From Mycteria americana (taxonomy: Eukaryota; Chordata; Aves; Ciconiiformes; Ciconiidae), in contig NC_134372.1 in the NCBI RefSeq assembly GCF_035582795.1, forward strand, positions 35,768,316 to 35,832,315: a DNA stretch of 64,000 nt, written 5' to 3'. The position numbers were made by a program, and so were the translations under genes. Position 1 is the stretch's first letter. Each line of letters begins with the position of its first letter. The notes beneath the pieces were generated by a model that saw only the letters and a list, made by a program, of their open reading frames with translations, was not told the origin of the DNA and ran no database searches. This document shows, piece by piece, positions 11,690 through 25,577 of the stretch.

Positions 11690-11858
11690 CAGGAGCAGGG
11701 TGCTCAGAGAGGTTATGGATTCTCCATCTGTGGAGATGTTCAAAACCCAACTGGACACAGTCCTGGACAGCCTGCTTTTGCTGGCCCTGCTTGAGCCAGG
11801 GGGTTTGGACTAGATGATCTCAAAAGGTCCCTTCCAACCGGAGTGACTCTGTGACTCT
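11690..11858 (+). mobile_element. CR1 LINE 3'-end fragment
   Basis: The sequence 'ttcaaaacccaactggacac' and the later 'gactagatgatctcaaaagg' are typical sense-strand CR1 3'-end sequence. The copy ends in two tandem GTGACTCT octamers at 11843-11858, a variant of the short repeats that terminate CR1. It is 5'-truncated near 11690. The 230 bp just upstream (from about 11460) are less clearly related and may be older repeat sequence. Confidence 0.85.
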
Positions 11859-12413
11859 AACATTCAGACCTTCATGTTAATGTGTTTACTAACGAGCGAG
11901 GGAAAGCTGCTTGCTTAGAAGTGTTTAGACATTCTTGTGAAATGCAGTCCAAGCGTTGCTGCCCTGACCTGTAGAGTGGGGCTGATGGCAGCACCCAGTT
12001 CTGGTGCCTGCATGGTGCCATTGCTGAGCACGGATGTATGAACTGGGAGTGCACTGAGCAAGGAGAAGTTTCTGGAAGTCAAAATGAAAGAGTTTCCTGC
12101 TTTCTTTCCACCATATAGCCTTTCCTTTAAAAGCTCTTTCTAGCAAGAGTACTTCATACTTTTTTATTGAATGGTAATCTTTGTTCGTATAGCTATGTTG
12201 TAATTTTCTTGTGGAAACTTTCCAAATCATGGGATGTATCTTTAATGTAGTGGTGTGTTTCGGGGTCTACGGTCTGCAGGCATTAGATGAGGCCTTCCAG
12301 TTCGTTGACTATTTAGATAAGGGCACCCCACTGCTAGAGTGGCTCCAAATGTCTGCAGTTAGTTCCTCTGCAGAATTAATGTTCATTACAGTGATTTCTG
12401 TTTTGCGGTGTGG

Positions 12414-12430
12414 TAAATAAATAAATAAAT
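12414..12430. repeat. (TAAA)n microsatellite
   Basis: A run of four TAAA units, a short simple repeat. Confidence 0.9.
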
Positions 12431-13236
12431 TTGAAGATAGATTTGTGTATGCAATAGTTTGTTTAAGGTTACAATTATGGAGACCTTTTGATATTTAGAC
12501 ATTCTTGTTCTTTGAAGTTGGCCTATCACTTTGAAAAGTCACAAGATGTGATCAAAAGGAATGTATATGAAAAGCGAGGATCAAAAATGGACAGTAAAAA
12601 TGAGAAAAAAATCTACTAACATTCGGTTGGTCAAACATTCCTCTCTCACTCCCCAAATTGGTTGAAATGATGACACCACACTGCTACAGTCTAATCTAAA
12701 TTCAGCTTTTTCCCAGTCAAGGAAGAAATAAGCTAAACTATCATGAGCAAAGAAGAAATCTGACGGCAGCTTTTTACTACTCTTTCTATTAATGCAGGAG
12801 TAATAGGCAGGAGTTCACAGCTTTAGCAGCCATCTTATTCTAAATCTCTTACATCCCTGCTTGATAAGGCCAAGATATATTGCCTTGAGCAGAAGGGCAT
12901 GGAATATCTGGCTCTGGCAGACATGCACTCAACGTTTTGAGTATAAAAGGAGATAAATACAAAGAAAGCATATTTCTCCTCCCCAGCCCAAAAAAACGAA
13001 TAGAAAAATCAAAGCAGATGAGGCATTCCACTGGGCAGGAAGAATAGGATTTTCTGAGTCTATTATAGAGAGGAAAGAAAGTAAAACTATTGAAGCGAAT
13101 TAAATAAAAATAAAAAGACCAAGCCTAAGATGACGTCAAAGATTTACATAATTGTCCAGATGGACAAAAAGAGTCATATATATGTGAAATTGATAAGATC
13201 TGATCACACAAATCAGAAATGGCAACAAAAGGTGTC

Positions 13237-13354
13237 CAACCAAGCAGAAGCCAAAGGCTAGATGATGATTGCCTGGGGCAACATCAAAGGCTGCTCGGCA
13301 AGGCAGCAGCCGAAGGCTAAATGAAGTTTGCCTGGAGTATCGTCAAGGACAGCT
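13237..13354. repeat. About 59-bp imperfect tandem duplication
   Basis: Two diverged units run from about 13237-13295 and 13296-13354. Shared landmarks are 'aaggcta' and 'tttgcctgg' or 'attgcctgg', offset by 59 bp. The second unit has one extra base near its start. The origin is unknown; I do not recognise a mobile element. Confidence 0.75.
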
Positions 13355-16300
13355 AGTACAAATGTTAATTTGAGGGAAAATATTTTCTCCCTTTCTCTTG
13401 CTTTCTCTCTTCATGTTTCCTGAAAAATCCGTAACACTTTTACCTCTTGAAGGGCATGTATTTGACTCACAGCTGGCCTCCACTACTACATATTCTTTGC
13501 TTTTTATGATACCTGCAGATGGAAACAAAACCAAACTATTTTCAACTTCATGACCACCTTTGACTAAAAATTGAAAAGCTTTACAAAGGAGAATCCAAAC
13601 TTCCTTTGCTTTGCTTACGTATTTATTACAATTAATCCATCTGAAGAACTCCATCTTGTGTCTGACGCCCAGCTGACAACGTTTGTGTGGGGTGAGGGAG
13701 ACATTCTCCCCACAGCTGTACACAGAAAGAGGTTTGGCGTGAGTGTGTATTCTCCAGTCTGCTGAACGGCACTGCCATGGATTCTGTTGGTCAAAACCCG
13801 GGTATTATTTCAAGCTTTAGCTGTGCATGCTGGAACAGCTCACTCTTCTGGTATTGCTAACAAATCTCTCATAGTTGCACAATTAAGCATAAATGTTACA
13901 AAAATAGAACATTTGTAACATTTCAGAGGGCCATAAATTATTGATTAGTCAGAATAGAGATCTTTCTAGGACTAAGACAAGCAGAAGTAGGGAATGGGAA
14001 TAGTAGCGCCAGAGCTCAGCGTGCTGCTTGGTGCAGGGCCAAAAAATCTCACCTGCTGCTACATGTGTATGTATATGCCACTATGAAACCTGTCTTGGGT
14101 GAAGTGGCAGAATAAGAAGGACAACATCAAAAGAGTGACAAAGGAAACAACTTTTTCTCAATTTCACGGTGTATAGGACAGATCTTGATCATCATTAGAC
14201 TCTCCTGGAAGCTTTTCCCTGGTGCAAGGTTGCTGGACCTTGGCTTCTAACCAGCTTAAAACCAGCGTGAAGCAGATAATGGCAAAGTAAGAGCCTTTTG
14301 TAGTACTTGGAGCTGTTGGCAATAAAGAGCCATACCATTAAGAGCTAATGCAATTAAAGTGTCCACATGTCATAACTTTTTCCCTTTCCCCTCCCTTATA
14401 ATAGGTGTGCAGAGACTTCGCCTGTTGCCTTTTCTCATCTGAATGTGTAAGTTGAATTGTAGCACTTGAATTTAAAATAAATTGTAACTGGTTTGCAACA
14501 TATGTATCTCCCTGGGTTTCAGCTGAATTAATGCAGATGTGTTACTGTAAGGAGCATCTAGTTTAAAAATACTGTGCTGAGGAAAAAAAGCTGGCCCTGG
14601 TCTCAAACTGTGGTATTGATCTCTGTGTGCCTCAGGGAATCGGGAACAATACGTGTATAACGTGTACCTGAATTGAGCTAATTGCACGCTGTAGTCTTAA
14701 TCATCTAAATGTTCTTGTGAGTATTACTAAGCACTTGCTTCAGTAGTAGCTTGTGGTAACCTCCCTATAATGCAAAAGATTTTTTTTTTATTATCTGCTT
14801 GTTGTTTTTTGTATGTGATGCCTTTATTTTCTGTCCTTCTATGTAGAAATGATAAATAAGAGCCTTTTCCTGTCTTTTTATGCATAGTTAGGAGAATAAT
14901 CATGCTACTGAGGCTGTTCCTAATGGTTCCCAGTGGAGTTCTTCCAAGTTTTCAGATTGGTTATATTTCATATTTTCATATTTTTAGTGACCCTTGGTGC
15001 AAGAAGTAGACATATACTAATGAAATCTGCTGAGGCAAACTCACGAAGCATTCTCTACTCAGGGAGAAATCAGAATATAATATGGAAAGAATTGGAAAAC
15101 TTTAAAAGTTAGGATGAAATTTAGGAGTACAATGTACAAGGTCATTTAGAGATTCATATCAAATGTTTCTACCACAAATTATAGATCTATCATAGGAAGT
15201 GACAGGAGAAGGAAGAAGATCTAGAAATGCGGTGGGTGATCAAAGTATAACCATGCAATGTGTCTGCTGAATAGGTCAGTGGGATACTAGGACGTATGAG
15301 TTTTTCAGTAGATACAGGAAATATTAATTTTATTATGCAAAGCCACTGCATGCCCATGCAAGTAGAAGGTACATCCTCTGTCACTGAATACGCAAATATT
15401 TTTCTTAGTTTGCCAAACTCAACTTTCAAAACAGTTCAGTGAGTGGGTCTCTGTGGGTGGTCTCAGGGAGTGAGATGATAACCTTGGTTGTCACAGGTTT
15501 CTGTGGAATGCGTGTTCAGTTAAATAAACAACTAATCTGAAATGAACAGTGCAATCAAGAGCAAATATGCTGATTTCAGTTAGTGAAACACATATCCTTA
15601 TGAATTTAGCAAAGGATGGTAACGTGAATAAAAACGTAGATTATGACTGAAAGCTCATTCAAAGGAAATGGAAAGTTGCAGAAGGGTTTTTGCTTTTCTC
15701 CAGCCAGGGATATAAAATAGTTTAATGATGTTGGCTGGGGTTATCTGTGAAGGGAGGTGAAAAAGGGTGAAGTTTACAGTGTTTATGTAAATGCATGCAT
15801 ATAATTTTACCCTGTCTTATTGGAGCCTGTGTTGTTGTCAGTGGTAACTATGTGTGTCTTAGTGAGATATGAATTATTAGCATTAAATATGAATTGTTCT
15901 AGCTAGAACAAGGAGGCCTGGCAGTGGCTTTCCATTCATGTTAGTTCTCTTTTCTTTGTGTACTGCTACAGTCTCTTTCATTTTTCTTTCTTTTGAAATA
16001 GGTTTAGTTACTGCAGTTATGCTGAACAGTGACAAATTGTGTCATGGCGTTGTGATGAAGACAAATACTTTTGGAGGAGAGAAGAAATCTGAAATTTTCA
16101 CTGGTGTACTGAAGTCTGAAGAGGCAAAAGGTAATACGTTATAAAAGGGTCTAGTTTCCAAAGTATCCTTCACTGAGGCATGCCACTAATTCTATATTAT
16201 GGCCTTTCCTTGCAAAAAGTTACTGGCTTTCTTAAAACGAGACTGATGCACTTGGAAGCTGCCTTGCTATGTAAAACGGGTAATACGATATAAGAGAAAT

Positions 16301-19220
16301 GTTAGTAATTGATCATGAGCCCATTTTTCATGAGTTTTATGTAGGGTAAGGAGAGGAGTTGCTACTGTTGCAAGGGTCTCTCAAAAAGTAGATGGTACAA
16401 GCTGTGTCATGTTTCCAAAGGAATATATTACTACCTGTCCTGAAAATTAAGAGTGTAAAGAGGTGCCAAGGGAGCAGGTGAAATGTTGGCAGGCAGCTTA
16501 CAGTCCAGAGTGAAAGCAGTGTAGGGTTAGAGCTCTCAGTTCCACTAATCCCAAACGGATAGGCCGCTTTGCCATCAGTAGCTTATGTGGGGCACCTTCA
16601 TGCCCCCCATATAAAATCTTAAAAAAATAGCACTACCTTTTTTAGTATCAAGAATAGCATGAAAAGAACAGCATGAACATAGGGTAGCAAGACTAGCAAT
16701 AATTTATTCCTTATCTAAATTTAAAGTAAATAATACTTCAGAGCAAAAAAGTTGTCTTGTATTCTGTCTAGACTCACTTTAGCCAATGTTTTGCCAGACA
16801 CAGCAAGTATGTGCAAGGATGCAGGTTACAGGAAAAACTGGGGATTCTAAAATGCTGCTTTATATTTTCAGAATTTCACTCTGGGGACACTATAAGCAGA
16901 GAAGCTTTTAAAACTGTGAACAGGGTGATGCTGTTTGGTTCTTTAACAGCAACATAAGCCTCATTGAAATGTTTTTCTTGGGTTTGTCTTTGCAGGAAAA
17001 TTGACCACAGTCCCATACTGGAATACCTCCCCACAGTAAGCTACAGCTCCTAGTTGGTCACATTAGTGCTGTCATTGTCAACCACACTGGGGACAACTCT
17101 GACACTCAGGCCATTGGTACAGATAGACTTCTGTCCACAAGGTCAGGTGTGTGAGATAAAAACTCTTTGATAAAAGAGGAAATCAGTTCAGCTGACAGTG
17201 TAGACACATTTGGTAATAAAAGTCACTTTAGTCTGGAGTAATGAATAAATTAATTATTAAAAAACCAAGACCACTGGCACAAAGTTAACATGTGGTACTT
17301 AGGAGATGAGCCATTTTTTGCAGTGTTTTTTTCTGGTTGCTTCCTTTGTGTGGACTTACGGAAAACTTCTTGTTTACTGACTTTTTCCTTAATCTCCTTT
17401 TATCAGCTGGACTGATGTACTTCTCCCTAACATCTTCTGAAGAATGACCTGCTTGTCATTCCCAGAGAAGCAGGACTCTTCAGCTGACTTTCCTCTTCTG
17501 GTCTGTGGTCTCACTCTCTGCTTTCAATTCTTGGAAACAGTGGTTCCAGGAAAATGCATTTCACATGCTCTCAGCTTTGCTTTTTCTTACACAGATCAAT
17601 GATGCTGCTGTAGCTTATGATTTCCTCTTTCTATGTTACTCTCATCCAGGTTTCTTACCATATCCCCTTTCTTTCCTAATACGGCCTGTAGCAATGAGTA
17701 GGTCACAGAAGTATTAGTACAGGGTTTCCGAAGCCCATGGGTTTCCCAGAGTGGTTCATATTCATACAGCATATTCATACAGATATTTGATTCATACAGC
17801 AACGGAGGATCCTTGAGTGACATTTTCTAAGGAAGGGACTTGCCTGTTACTAGACAAACAGCAGTTAAAACAGGCAAAAAAAGATCATCTGAGTGGGACA
17901 GAAGATATGCTGAGAAACTGGAATAAAACTGTCGATCCTGTAGAACACAGTTGAACAGATTTCTCAGAAAAATAAGAAAATATGATTTGTCTAGTTGAAA
18001 ACTGCCTATGGCATCAAACTGACTAAAATGGAAAGGAAAATAAAGCAATATATTGCACAGAAGCATGTCCTGGCAAGCTCTTGAAGGGCAGGGAAAGAAC
18101 TTGACAAAAGAGGAAATTAATTCTGATTACATTGTTAAAATGGGGTCACCCTGATTCCGTAAGAGCCTTGTCCTTGGTTCAAACAAACAAACACCCACTA
18201 ATTTAGTTTTGAAAATATAATAAATTAGGAAATAATAGTAGATAGATGAGGACTGACAAATCATAGGATTCCAGGGATCTGATCTGAAGCAGATCTTGGG
18301 GAAATGGAAGTGATGGGAAAGGGTTGGTGCTCATCAGCATATCCCAGGATTACAAGTGACTGAATTTCTAGGTTTGATGCTGTACTTCAAAGTGAAAGAT
18401 GATCTTTATCGAGAAAAGTTTCAGCACGGGTTGTGCACTCTTTTCTTGGACATGTGACACACCACAGAGTCTGCCGTCAGGGACAGGCTGTTGTATCGAC
18501 CATTACCCTGGTCTGCAGCAGCCTGCCTGTAGCTGGGTGCAGAGCTGCGCACACAGCACCGCCCGGGACAGTGATTTCACTGCAAGTATTAAATGGGGGA
18601 CTCCTCGCATGGTACACGCATGGTGGCTCCACTCAGGGTTTGCTGATATTGGCGTATCTGGTTTTGAACTTTAGTTAAGCAAAGTTAGAATTAATCTGTT
18701 AGGAGAGTTTAATTCCCAGTTGTTATTTGTTACACTAATTTTAATGTATTTTTTTTATGGAAATGGATGAACTCTTGTCTGTATACTGACTTTATTCTCT
18801 GGTAGAAAGTTCAGCAGCAGTGTGATAGTTATAGTGTTATGTCCAAATTTACTTTCTGAAATACAGGATAAAAAGACAAAAGTAATGTTATCAGTTAGAG
18901 TTAAAAGCTAGTTTTATGCTTTACATAAAACATAGTGAATACAAGATGACTGAATCACATTTTTAAGGCAGTTTTGGACTGGCTTTTTTTCAATATACTG
19001 CTTCTTAGCAGAAGAGGCTATAAATCGGTTTATGGATATTTATGAGCTCTCCCCTATGATCCATGTAATAAATATGTAGGATTGAGAAGCAGTGGGTTTT
19101 TTCCAGGGTTTTTGCATGTACTTTTTTCATATTTGTTCAATTAAAATGCAGGAAATAACAAAGGATGTATTCACTTGCATCTACTGAAATCTGTAGATGA
19201 TAAAATTTATTCTGCTGGGT

Positions 19221-19251
19221 TTAGGATCCTGTACTCTTAGGATCCTGTACT
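19221..19251. repeat. 15-bp direct repeat, 16-bp spacing
   Basis: TTAGGATCCTGTACT occurs at 19221-19235 and again at 19237-19251 without mismatch, in an AT-rich setting. Confidence 0.85.
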
Positions 19252-21111
19252 TTTATATATTAATAAGAGTACTTATTAATATATTAATTTATTAACTTTG
19301 AGGGGATGGACAGCTGGATTTGGATTGACTGGAGTTTAATATTTGGAAGAGCTGGCTGTGGTCTTTGTTTTCATGTACATCTTCGTGTAACCTTGGAGAT
19401 TGTTCTTTTTCTTTCTCTTTCCTTGTTTTCTTTTTTCCCCCTTCATTTTTTTTTTTAATTTTAAGTGGGGTTTTTCTGCCTTAAAATAAAAATAAAGGGC
19501 CTCAATAGCTCTGAGGACTTAGGCCTCCATCTCCCTGCGCTTTAATTTCCTAGGAGAACTTCTGCTGGAAAAGTATGATCTAGTATAAATTCATTCACTC
19601 AAGAGCACTTGAGTCTTTAAGATGCTTCTTGGTTTTTTTTTTACTTTCAGTTAATGCTGATTAATAATTGATCTCTCTATCTACCATGACTTCCCTTTCC
19701 AGGAGAAAAAAGTGATTTGACATATTACTTTTTAAAAAAGCTTAAATTAATGAACACAGTAAATGTAGGCACACTGGTAAGCAGCATCCTGACCTAAAGA
19801 AGCAATTAAAAATAAATCACCCATCTCCAAGAAAGATAAAAATAATATTCAGCAAGAGTTGTTTCTGCAGCTTGAAAGCAAGAATAAATTTCTTAAAGCA
19901 AAATGAATGCTATAAGCACTCATTTTTGTGGAAGGAAAAAAGAGCCTAAAAATACTTAATGCACTAAAAAAACAAGAGCAAAGGCTGAAATAGCATAATC
20001 CTTTCCTCTTCAAAATATGGAAACGGGAAGGAACAGAGTAGGGAAATGGACCTTTAAATATTGAAATGCTTTATCTTAAAGGAATTGCTCTGAAACAGCA
20101 CATTGGTAGTATTAATGCTGGCAGGAGAGTGTGTCTGTGGGAGCATAGAATGAAAATTATCTGAATAAATCGTGGAGCTCACTTGTCCACATAAAGTGCC
20201 TCTCAAATTTACACAGAAGTCCATGAACAGTGATATGGTTGTCCTCATGCCCTCCAGGACAGTGACCTACCTTGATTCTCATGAATGTCTGAGCTGAAAT
20301 CCATATTCCCTTCGTATTGTAAGCACTGTGTAACACCATGCTGCATGACTTTAGGGCCTGACCCAGCTCTCACTGAAGTCTGCTTTTTACTTTAATAATG
20401 GGTGAATTGGGCCAGCCATAGTCACTTATGATCCCTGTCAAAAAAAGTACCCATTTCAGTTACTAGTGATGTCCTTTCAGTTTCTAAAATGATTTGGCGC
20501 TGTAGTGGAGCCTATAAATACCAGATTGGATTGCTGTGGCGATGGGAGAATAATTTTTTTTTTTTATGCCTAAAAGAATGGGGTCAGCCTCAGAGCCACA
20601 GCTAGCTTGGAAATGAAGTGGCACCTGAGCTGGTCAGGGAGAAAGGAACAGACTGCTTATTAGAAGCACTAGGGGATGGAGTTCAAGGCAGTAGGTCAAG
20701 GCTGAAATACTGGCACTGTTGAGCTCCTTGATTTGTATGTTGACTTCATTGGAGGCAGAATTTCACTTGAGATTTCCCTGAATAAGGGATATTCTTTGAA
20801 CAGTTGACATGTGTCCACCCTCTTGTCATCTCTCCCTCATTCTTCTCCCTCTTCCTTGCATTTCAATATTATAAATTGTTGGATAATTTATCAGTTCTTT
20901 TTGAAGCATGAGAAAACTTGGCAGAGAGTACAAAGTTGAAAGTAACTCATTCTATAACAGTTTCAGATCCATGCTAATCATTAATTTTGAGTAAAAGTGA
21001 TTTTCTTTTCAAAGGGCTTCTCAGAAGGCTATCTCCGCATGTGACTAATAGGACGTCATGGACATGGCAAGCCTCCAGGGAGCCCTCAGGGAAAAGAGCA
21101 GCATCGCTGCA

Positions 21112-21177
21112 AGTTGTAGAGTCATCCAGGGGAACCCAATGTAGAGACATCCAGGGGAACCCAACGACTCTACAACT
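21112..21177. repeat. 25-bp tandem duplication enclosed by 12-bp inverted repeats
   Basis: AGTTGTAGAGTC at 21112-21123 is the exact reverse complement of GACTCTACAACT at 21166-21177. Between and overlapping them, a 25-bp unit is present twice (21116-21140 and 21141-21165) with two mismatches and contains 'catccaggggaaccca'. The whole could fold into a hairpin with a 42-base loop. Confidence 0.85.
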
Positions 21178-24060
21178 ACTTGTGTAGGAATTTCATTGCT
21201 TTGTTTGTCTGATTGCAAGGTCACCTGTGAAAATGCCACAGAATCTGAGGTGAGTATTTACTTGATCTAACAGGCCCCATCCCTTGCAAAGGAAATCTGA
21301 GAAGTAGCGAGAACAATATATGACTTAAGGTCCAGTTCCATGTAGATTTGCTTGAACTGCTGAGAATTATAGATTGGAGTTTAATCAAAGACAACTGTCA
21401 GTTACATTTTCTCAATATTCATATTGAAGATTTTATTTTAAGTGGTTCACAAAATGCTTTTTACATTTTTAAATTGCTTCATGAGTATGGATCAATCAGC
21501 AAAATATAGCAGTAATGAGTTCCTTTTAATAGCAAAGAGCTCACTAATTACCATGCTGATTATATAAACCAAGTTTTTAGCCAACAAAAAAGCTCCTGCA
21601 GGCACTGTCCTTCCACCTGCTGAGGGGTGGGCAATTCTAATTAAAAATAAGAGGAAATAATGTCTCTTTTTAGTCTCTTTCAAATCCTAGGAAAAAAAAT
21701 GTGCTTTCTATATGTGACATCATCTGAAATTAGTAGATTTCCACAGGTCTTTGAAAAGACTACTGCCACCAAAATTAAAAAATAGCTTACCACAAACACT
21801 GTCTTTTTTCTATTCAAAAGGAAGGTCTTCCAGGTGTGAGGTTTAATCTGGGGCCTGCCAGTGAACAGGTGTTTGCCATTGATTTCATTTTGGCCAGGAT
21901 GTATTTTCTGATTTCTTTCACTACACCAGGCTCTGTTTGGCAGCAGGGTGATGAATGCTGCGCACTGATACCCAGCAGGGTGTCTCTGGCTGTCCACAGA
22001 CATATTATCAGTGGACTCTGGAGAGCTGTCATCAGCTGAGTTTGTCAGCAGAAGATCCCCACGCTCTCACATGAGATGAGTTCTCTTGTAGGCAACATTA
22101 GCTATGCTAAACTGAAGCTTAAAATGAACGTTTGAAAAACACCATGGGTTCTTAGCTATTGCAAAGCTGGGGATGGTGTGTTGGTTATGGCATTAGGTTG
22201 GAATTTGAGAAACCTATGTGCTTGCAGGCAGCTTGGGCAAATTGCTTTGCCTCTGTACCTCATCTGAAATGTACCTTGTTAACACATGAAAAATCATGAA
22301 GTGCTTAGAGGCTGGGGCTAAATAAGGTAATTAGGTACACTTTAGGCAGAAAGAAGCAAAGGAAAGCAAGTCTGAAAGCTTTTCTTATTTTTGTTCTGTA
22401 TTCTTTCTGTATTTTTCAAAGGAAAAATGAATTCTGGGAGATGCATAAAACCCTTTCCCTTTAGATGATTTGGAGGAAGAGAGAGGGAACAGTGGTGTAT
22501 CCCTTGGGACTGCTGCCTGATCAAGACCTAGTGAGTGCATGCATTCACGGCACTAATGCAACCTTATTACTTCCTAAAATAATTAATTCCTGTTGGATTT
22601 ATGGCTGTCACACAGATTAGATTGTTGATGCTACGGAAATAGTTGTCAAGAAGCTCACTTTCACAATTTATTTATTTATCTGACTAAGGAATTTCTAATG
22701 CAGTTTAGCTTTTATTCTGTATCAAGATGCCTTTTTTTGTGTGAGTCAACTGGGAAAGGTTCATAACACATAGGTCAGAATCTATAAGCAAGGATGTTGG
22801 AGGTGATGCCAAGCACTTAACATTAAGAACTGATGCAAATCCCAATTTTGTCTAGAATAATCGCAGATGACAATGTTACTGAATATTCAGTGTCTCATTT
22901 TAAATGTGTATGTGTGCTCAGCCTTGCTTCTTGTGGATAACTCTATTTATCAGAAATTCAAATCCTTACTCATGTTGCAAGCAGAGACCAGGATGTGTAC
23001 AAACTTCTTGCTCCTGAAAATACCACGTTGATAGCAGAAACGTATGTGTGAAACAATGCAGATCGCTTTTTCCACCGTTGATTTTTTTCTGTTCTGCATG
23101 TAAAGAAAGAAATTCACTTTTCAGTCCTAGAAAACCAGTATTTTTTGTAAGTGGTACAATTCTTTAAAATGTAAATGAGAATCCTCTGCCTTCCTTTTCT
23201 CTGTGGGAAAATAGATTATTACCTTTTCTCTTGGAATACTGTCATTCAAAAAATCTTAATAAGTAAGGAAAAAATTGAAAATAAGGATGTTTCATTTTAG
23301 TGGGATAAAATTGTTTATTTGAATGTCAGGCACAGAATATTAATGTTTTTGCACAGAGAAAAATGTGTAAGAATTGTATTATTGTACATTTTATTTAATT
23401 TATTCTGCCTGCAGGTACTAATTTAATTCATTTTCATTGATTTAAGGAGTGCATTTGAGGTGAAATATTATGCTTGAAGGCATCAGCAAGTGATATGATA
23501 GGACTGTACCTGTAGTTCAGAATGAAAAGATAAAAGGAGAAGAAACTATTACTCCTAAGGAGAATTAAAAAGGAGGGGAGGAAAGCCCTTTTTAATAATG
23601 GTTCATTTTCTTCCTTTTTAGTACAGAGTGATAAAAGGAAATAAATTCATGTTCGAAGCCTCAGACATAGTGTAAGGTCATTTATGAGGATGTTATCTTC
23701 ATGGGAGAAGAAAAGTTTGTCAGAAGTTGTTAATGTTGAAAGTATGGAAAGTGGATTAAAATATCACAAGGAAAAAACAGATTGTCAAGATGACAGAATA
23801 AACCTGTATACCTGTTTTCCAATTTTCATCTCAACATGAAAACACAGCATGATACTAAGTTTCAGTGAAAAGAAACAGAATATATCGGTCAGCAGCTTGG
23901 TGGGAGGGGAATCGTATTTTTATAAAGCAGATATTGGGTTTGATAAAACAGAAACACATTCCTAAATTAATGGTTGTGTTCTCTGTTGCAAGAACTGTGC
24001 TTGGACAGCGTCCAATTTTTACTTGGGTTGTACGAAAAGTTCTGGAAAACCTCTTTTCCA

Positions 24061-24215
24061 AATCACAGAATCACAGAATCGTATAGGTTGGAAAAGACCT
24101 TTAAGATCATCGAGTCCAACCGTAAACCTAAGACTACCAAGACCACCCCTATACCATGTCCCTAAGCACCTCATCCAAACGTCTTTTAAATACCTCCTTG
24201 GTTTTGGGAATATAC
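24061..24215 (-). mobile_element. CR1 LINE 3'-end fragment
   Basis: Two AATCACAG octamers at 24061-24076 are the terminal repeats of a minus-strand CR1. They are followed by the usual body ('ggttggaaaagacctttaag', 'catcgagtccaacc', 'gtcttttaaatacctcc'). Similarity fades after about 24215, so the element is 5'-truncated. Several overlapping small open frames here are products of the repeat and are not genes. Confidence 0.85.
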
Positions 24216-24837
24216 TCCTCAGCAAATCTATCCAAAATCATGGCACAGTATTTCAGTTATGCAATAATGTAAGTCCATTCAAGAAGCTGTCTTGGCTTGA
24301 AGCATGGCTTGCTTTTTACCTACCTGTTGCAATTCCAGTTGATTTGCTTTCTTTGCTTTCCATCCCTCCTCATAAGCCATTTTCCTGTTTTATTGAGGAA
24401 AGAAATGAGAAATGTAACATTTGAGAGAAAAGAATATTAATGGATGTATATGACAGTTGAAATGCATTTGAATTATTGGTTTTTATCTTTTGTCACTAGT
24501 AGTGCTTAATACCAAATTCTCCAGAGCCATATGATTAATACTGTTTTCATTTTCGTTCCTGTGAGAGAGAAGTATTTTCCTCTACAGAGTTTTCCTTCTT
24601 TTTATTTGCATAATTGTCTGCTTTGAATCTAACCATAACAGAAAAACCTGTTAAAGGCATCATCTCTCCATTCGTGCATGGCCCCTACTGCATATATTCA
24701 GCATCATTAGGGTTGTTTTTTTTTTTAAATTTGCAGCACTCTTTTGAAATAGCTTTTTTTGGCTGAAATACAGTGTGGTAAAATAATAACTACACCTTCC
24801 CTCTTTCTCCAGGTGTCCTGTTTTGTTCTTTTCTTCT

Positions 24838-24912
24838 GGTTTTTTTTTTGTTGTTGTTGTTTTTTGGGGTGGTTTTGGCTGTTGGGTTTTTTTTTTAATT
24901 CATTTTTTTTAG
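24838..24912. repeat. T/G-rich low-complexity tract
   Basis: Runs of T broken by TTG and GGGG units, ending in a further T run. The open frame on the opposite strand is lysine-rich low complexity and not a gene. Confidence 0.85.
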
Positions 24913-25561
24913 TCACTACACTCTATTACTTGGCTTAGGTATTTTGGGGTGGAGGGAGTTGGTTACCCAGAGATGTATTTTTTTAACATCTACTGTGTAA
25001 ATTCTGTTAAGTAGTCTGTGTCAGCAAGCCCATCATTTCAAAATATTTATTTAAAAGGGCCTATTTTACACTTCTTTTTCTCTATGGTGAGTCTGTGCAA
25101 GGCTCCTCAGCAATCTCCTGAACTTACTGATTCCCTCCTTCCTTTGGGAAGGGGGTTGGTTTCTCCTTGAGGGAGAAGAGGGCACTGCTGACAAAATACA
25201 CTGCTCTCAGGTGTCTGGCTCTGGACTTCTCCCTCCTGTTCCCGTGGTCAAAGAGCAACTCAAAAAGATGTTTTGGACAATGTAAAGAAAGCTAGATTCT
25301 CACTGTTTTTTGTGGTATGTTTTGGTGCATCGTGCTTCTGTGTGTGGAAAAAAGGAAATGTAATTTGAATTTTATGAGTTGTGAGTTTTGGTTGTATTTT
25401 CAGTGGCTGTGGAGGTGTAAAACACATGGGCTAGAAGTGTATTTATTGATCTCTAAGTAAATAATAAAATGTGATCATTTTCTATCCACCCTAAGAACTA
25501 TGTGCTGAATGCATCATTCTTCTCCTTTCATGAGTTCAGGAATTACATTAAGGAAAATGAA

Positions 25562-25577
25562 TTTTTTTTTTTTTTTT
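25562..25577. repeat. Poly-T run of 16
   Basis: An uninterrupted run of T. A similar run of 17 lies at 27549-27565. Neither is attached to a recognisable retroposed gene. Confidence 0.9.

Larger units (their letters stand above)
11860..24060. other. Gene-desert sequence between CR1 fragments
   Basis: AT-rich DNA with only short unrelated open frames, plus the small tandem and inverted repeats listed at 12.4, 13.2, 19.2 and 21.1 kb. No gene is supported. Confidence 0.55.
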
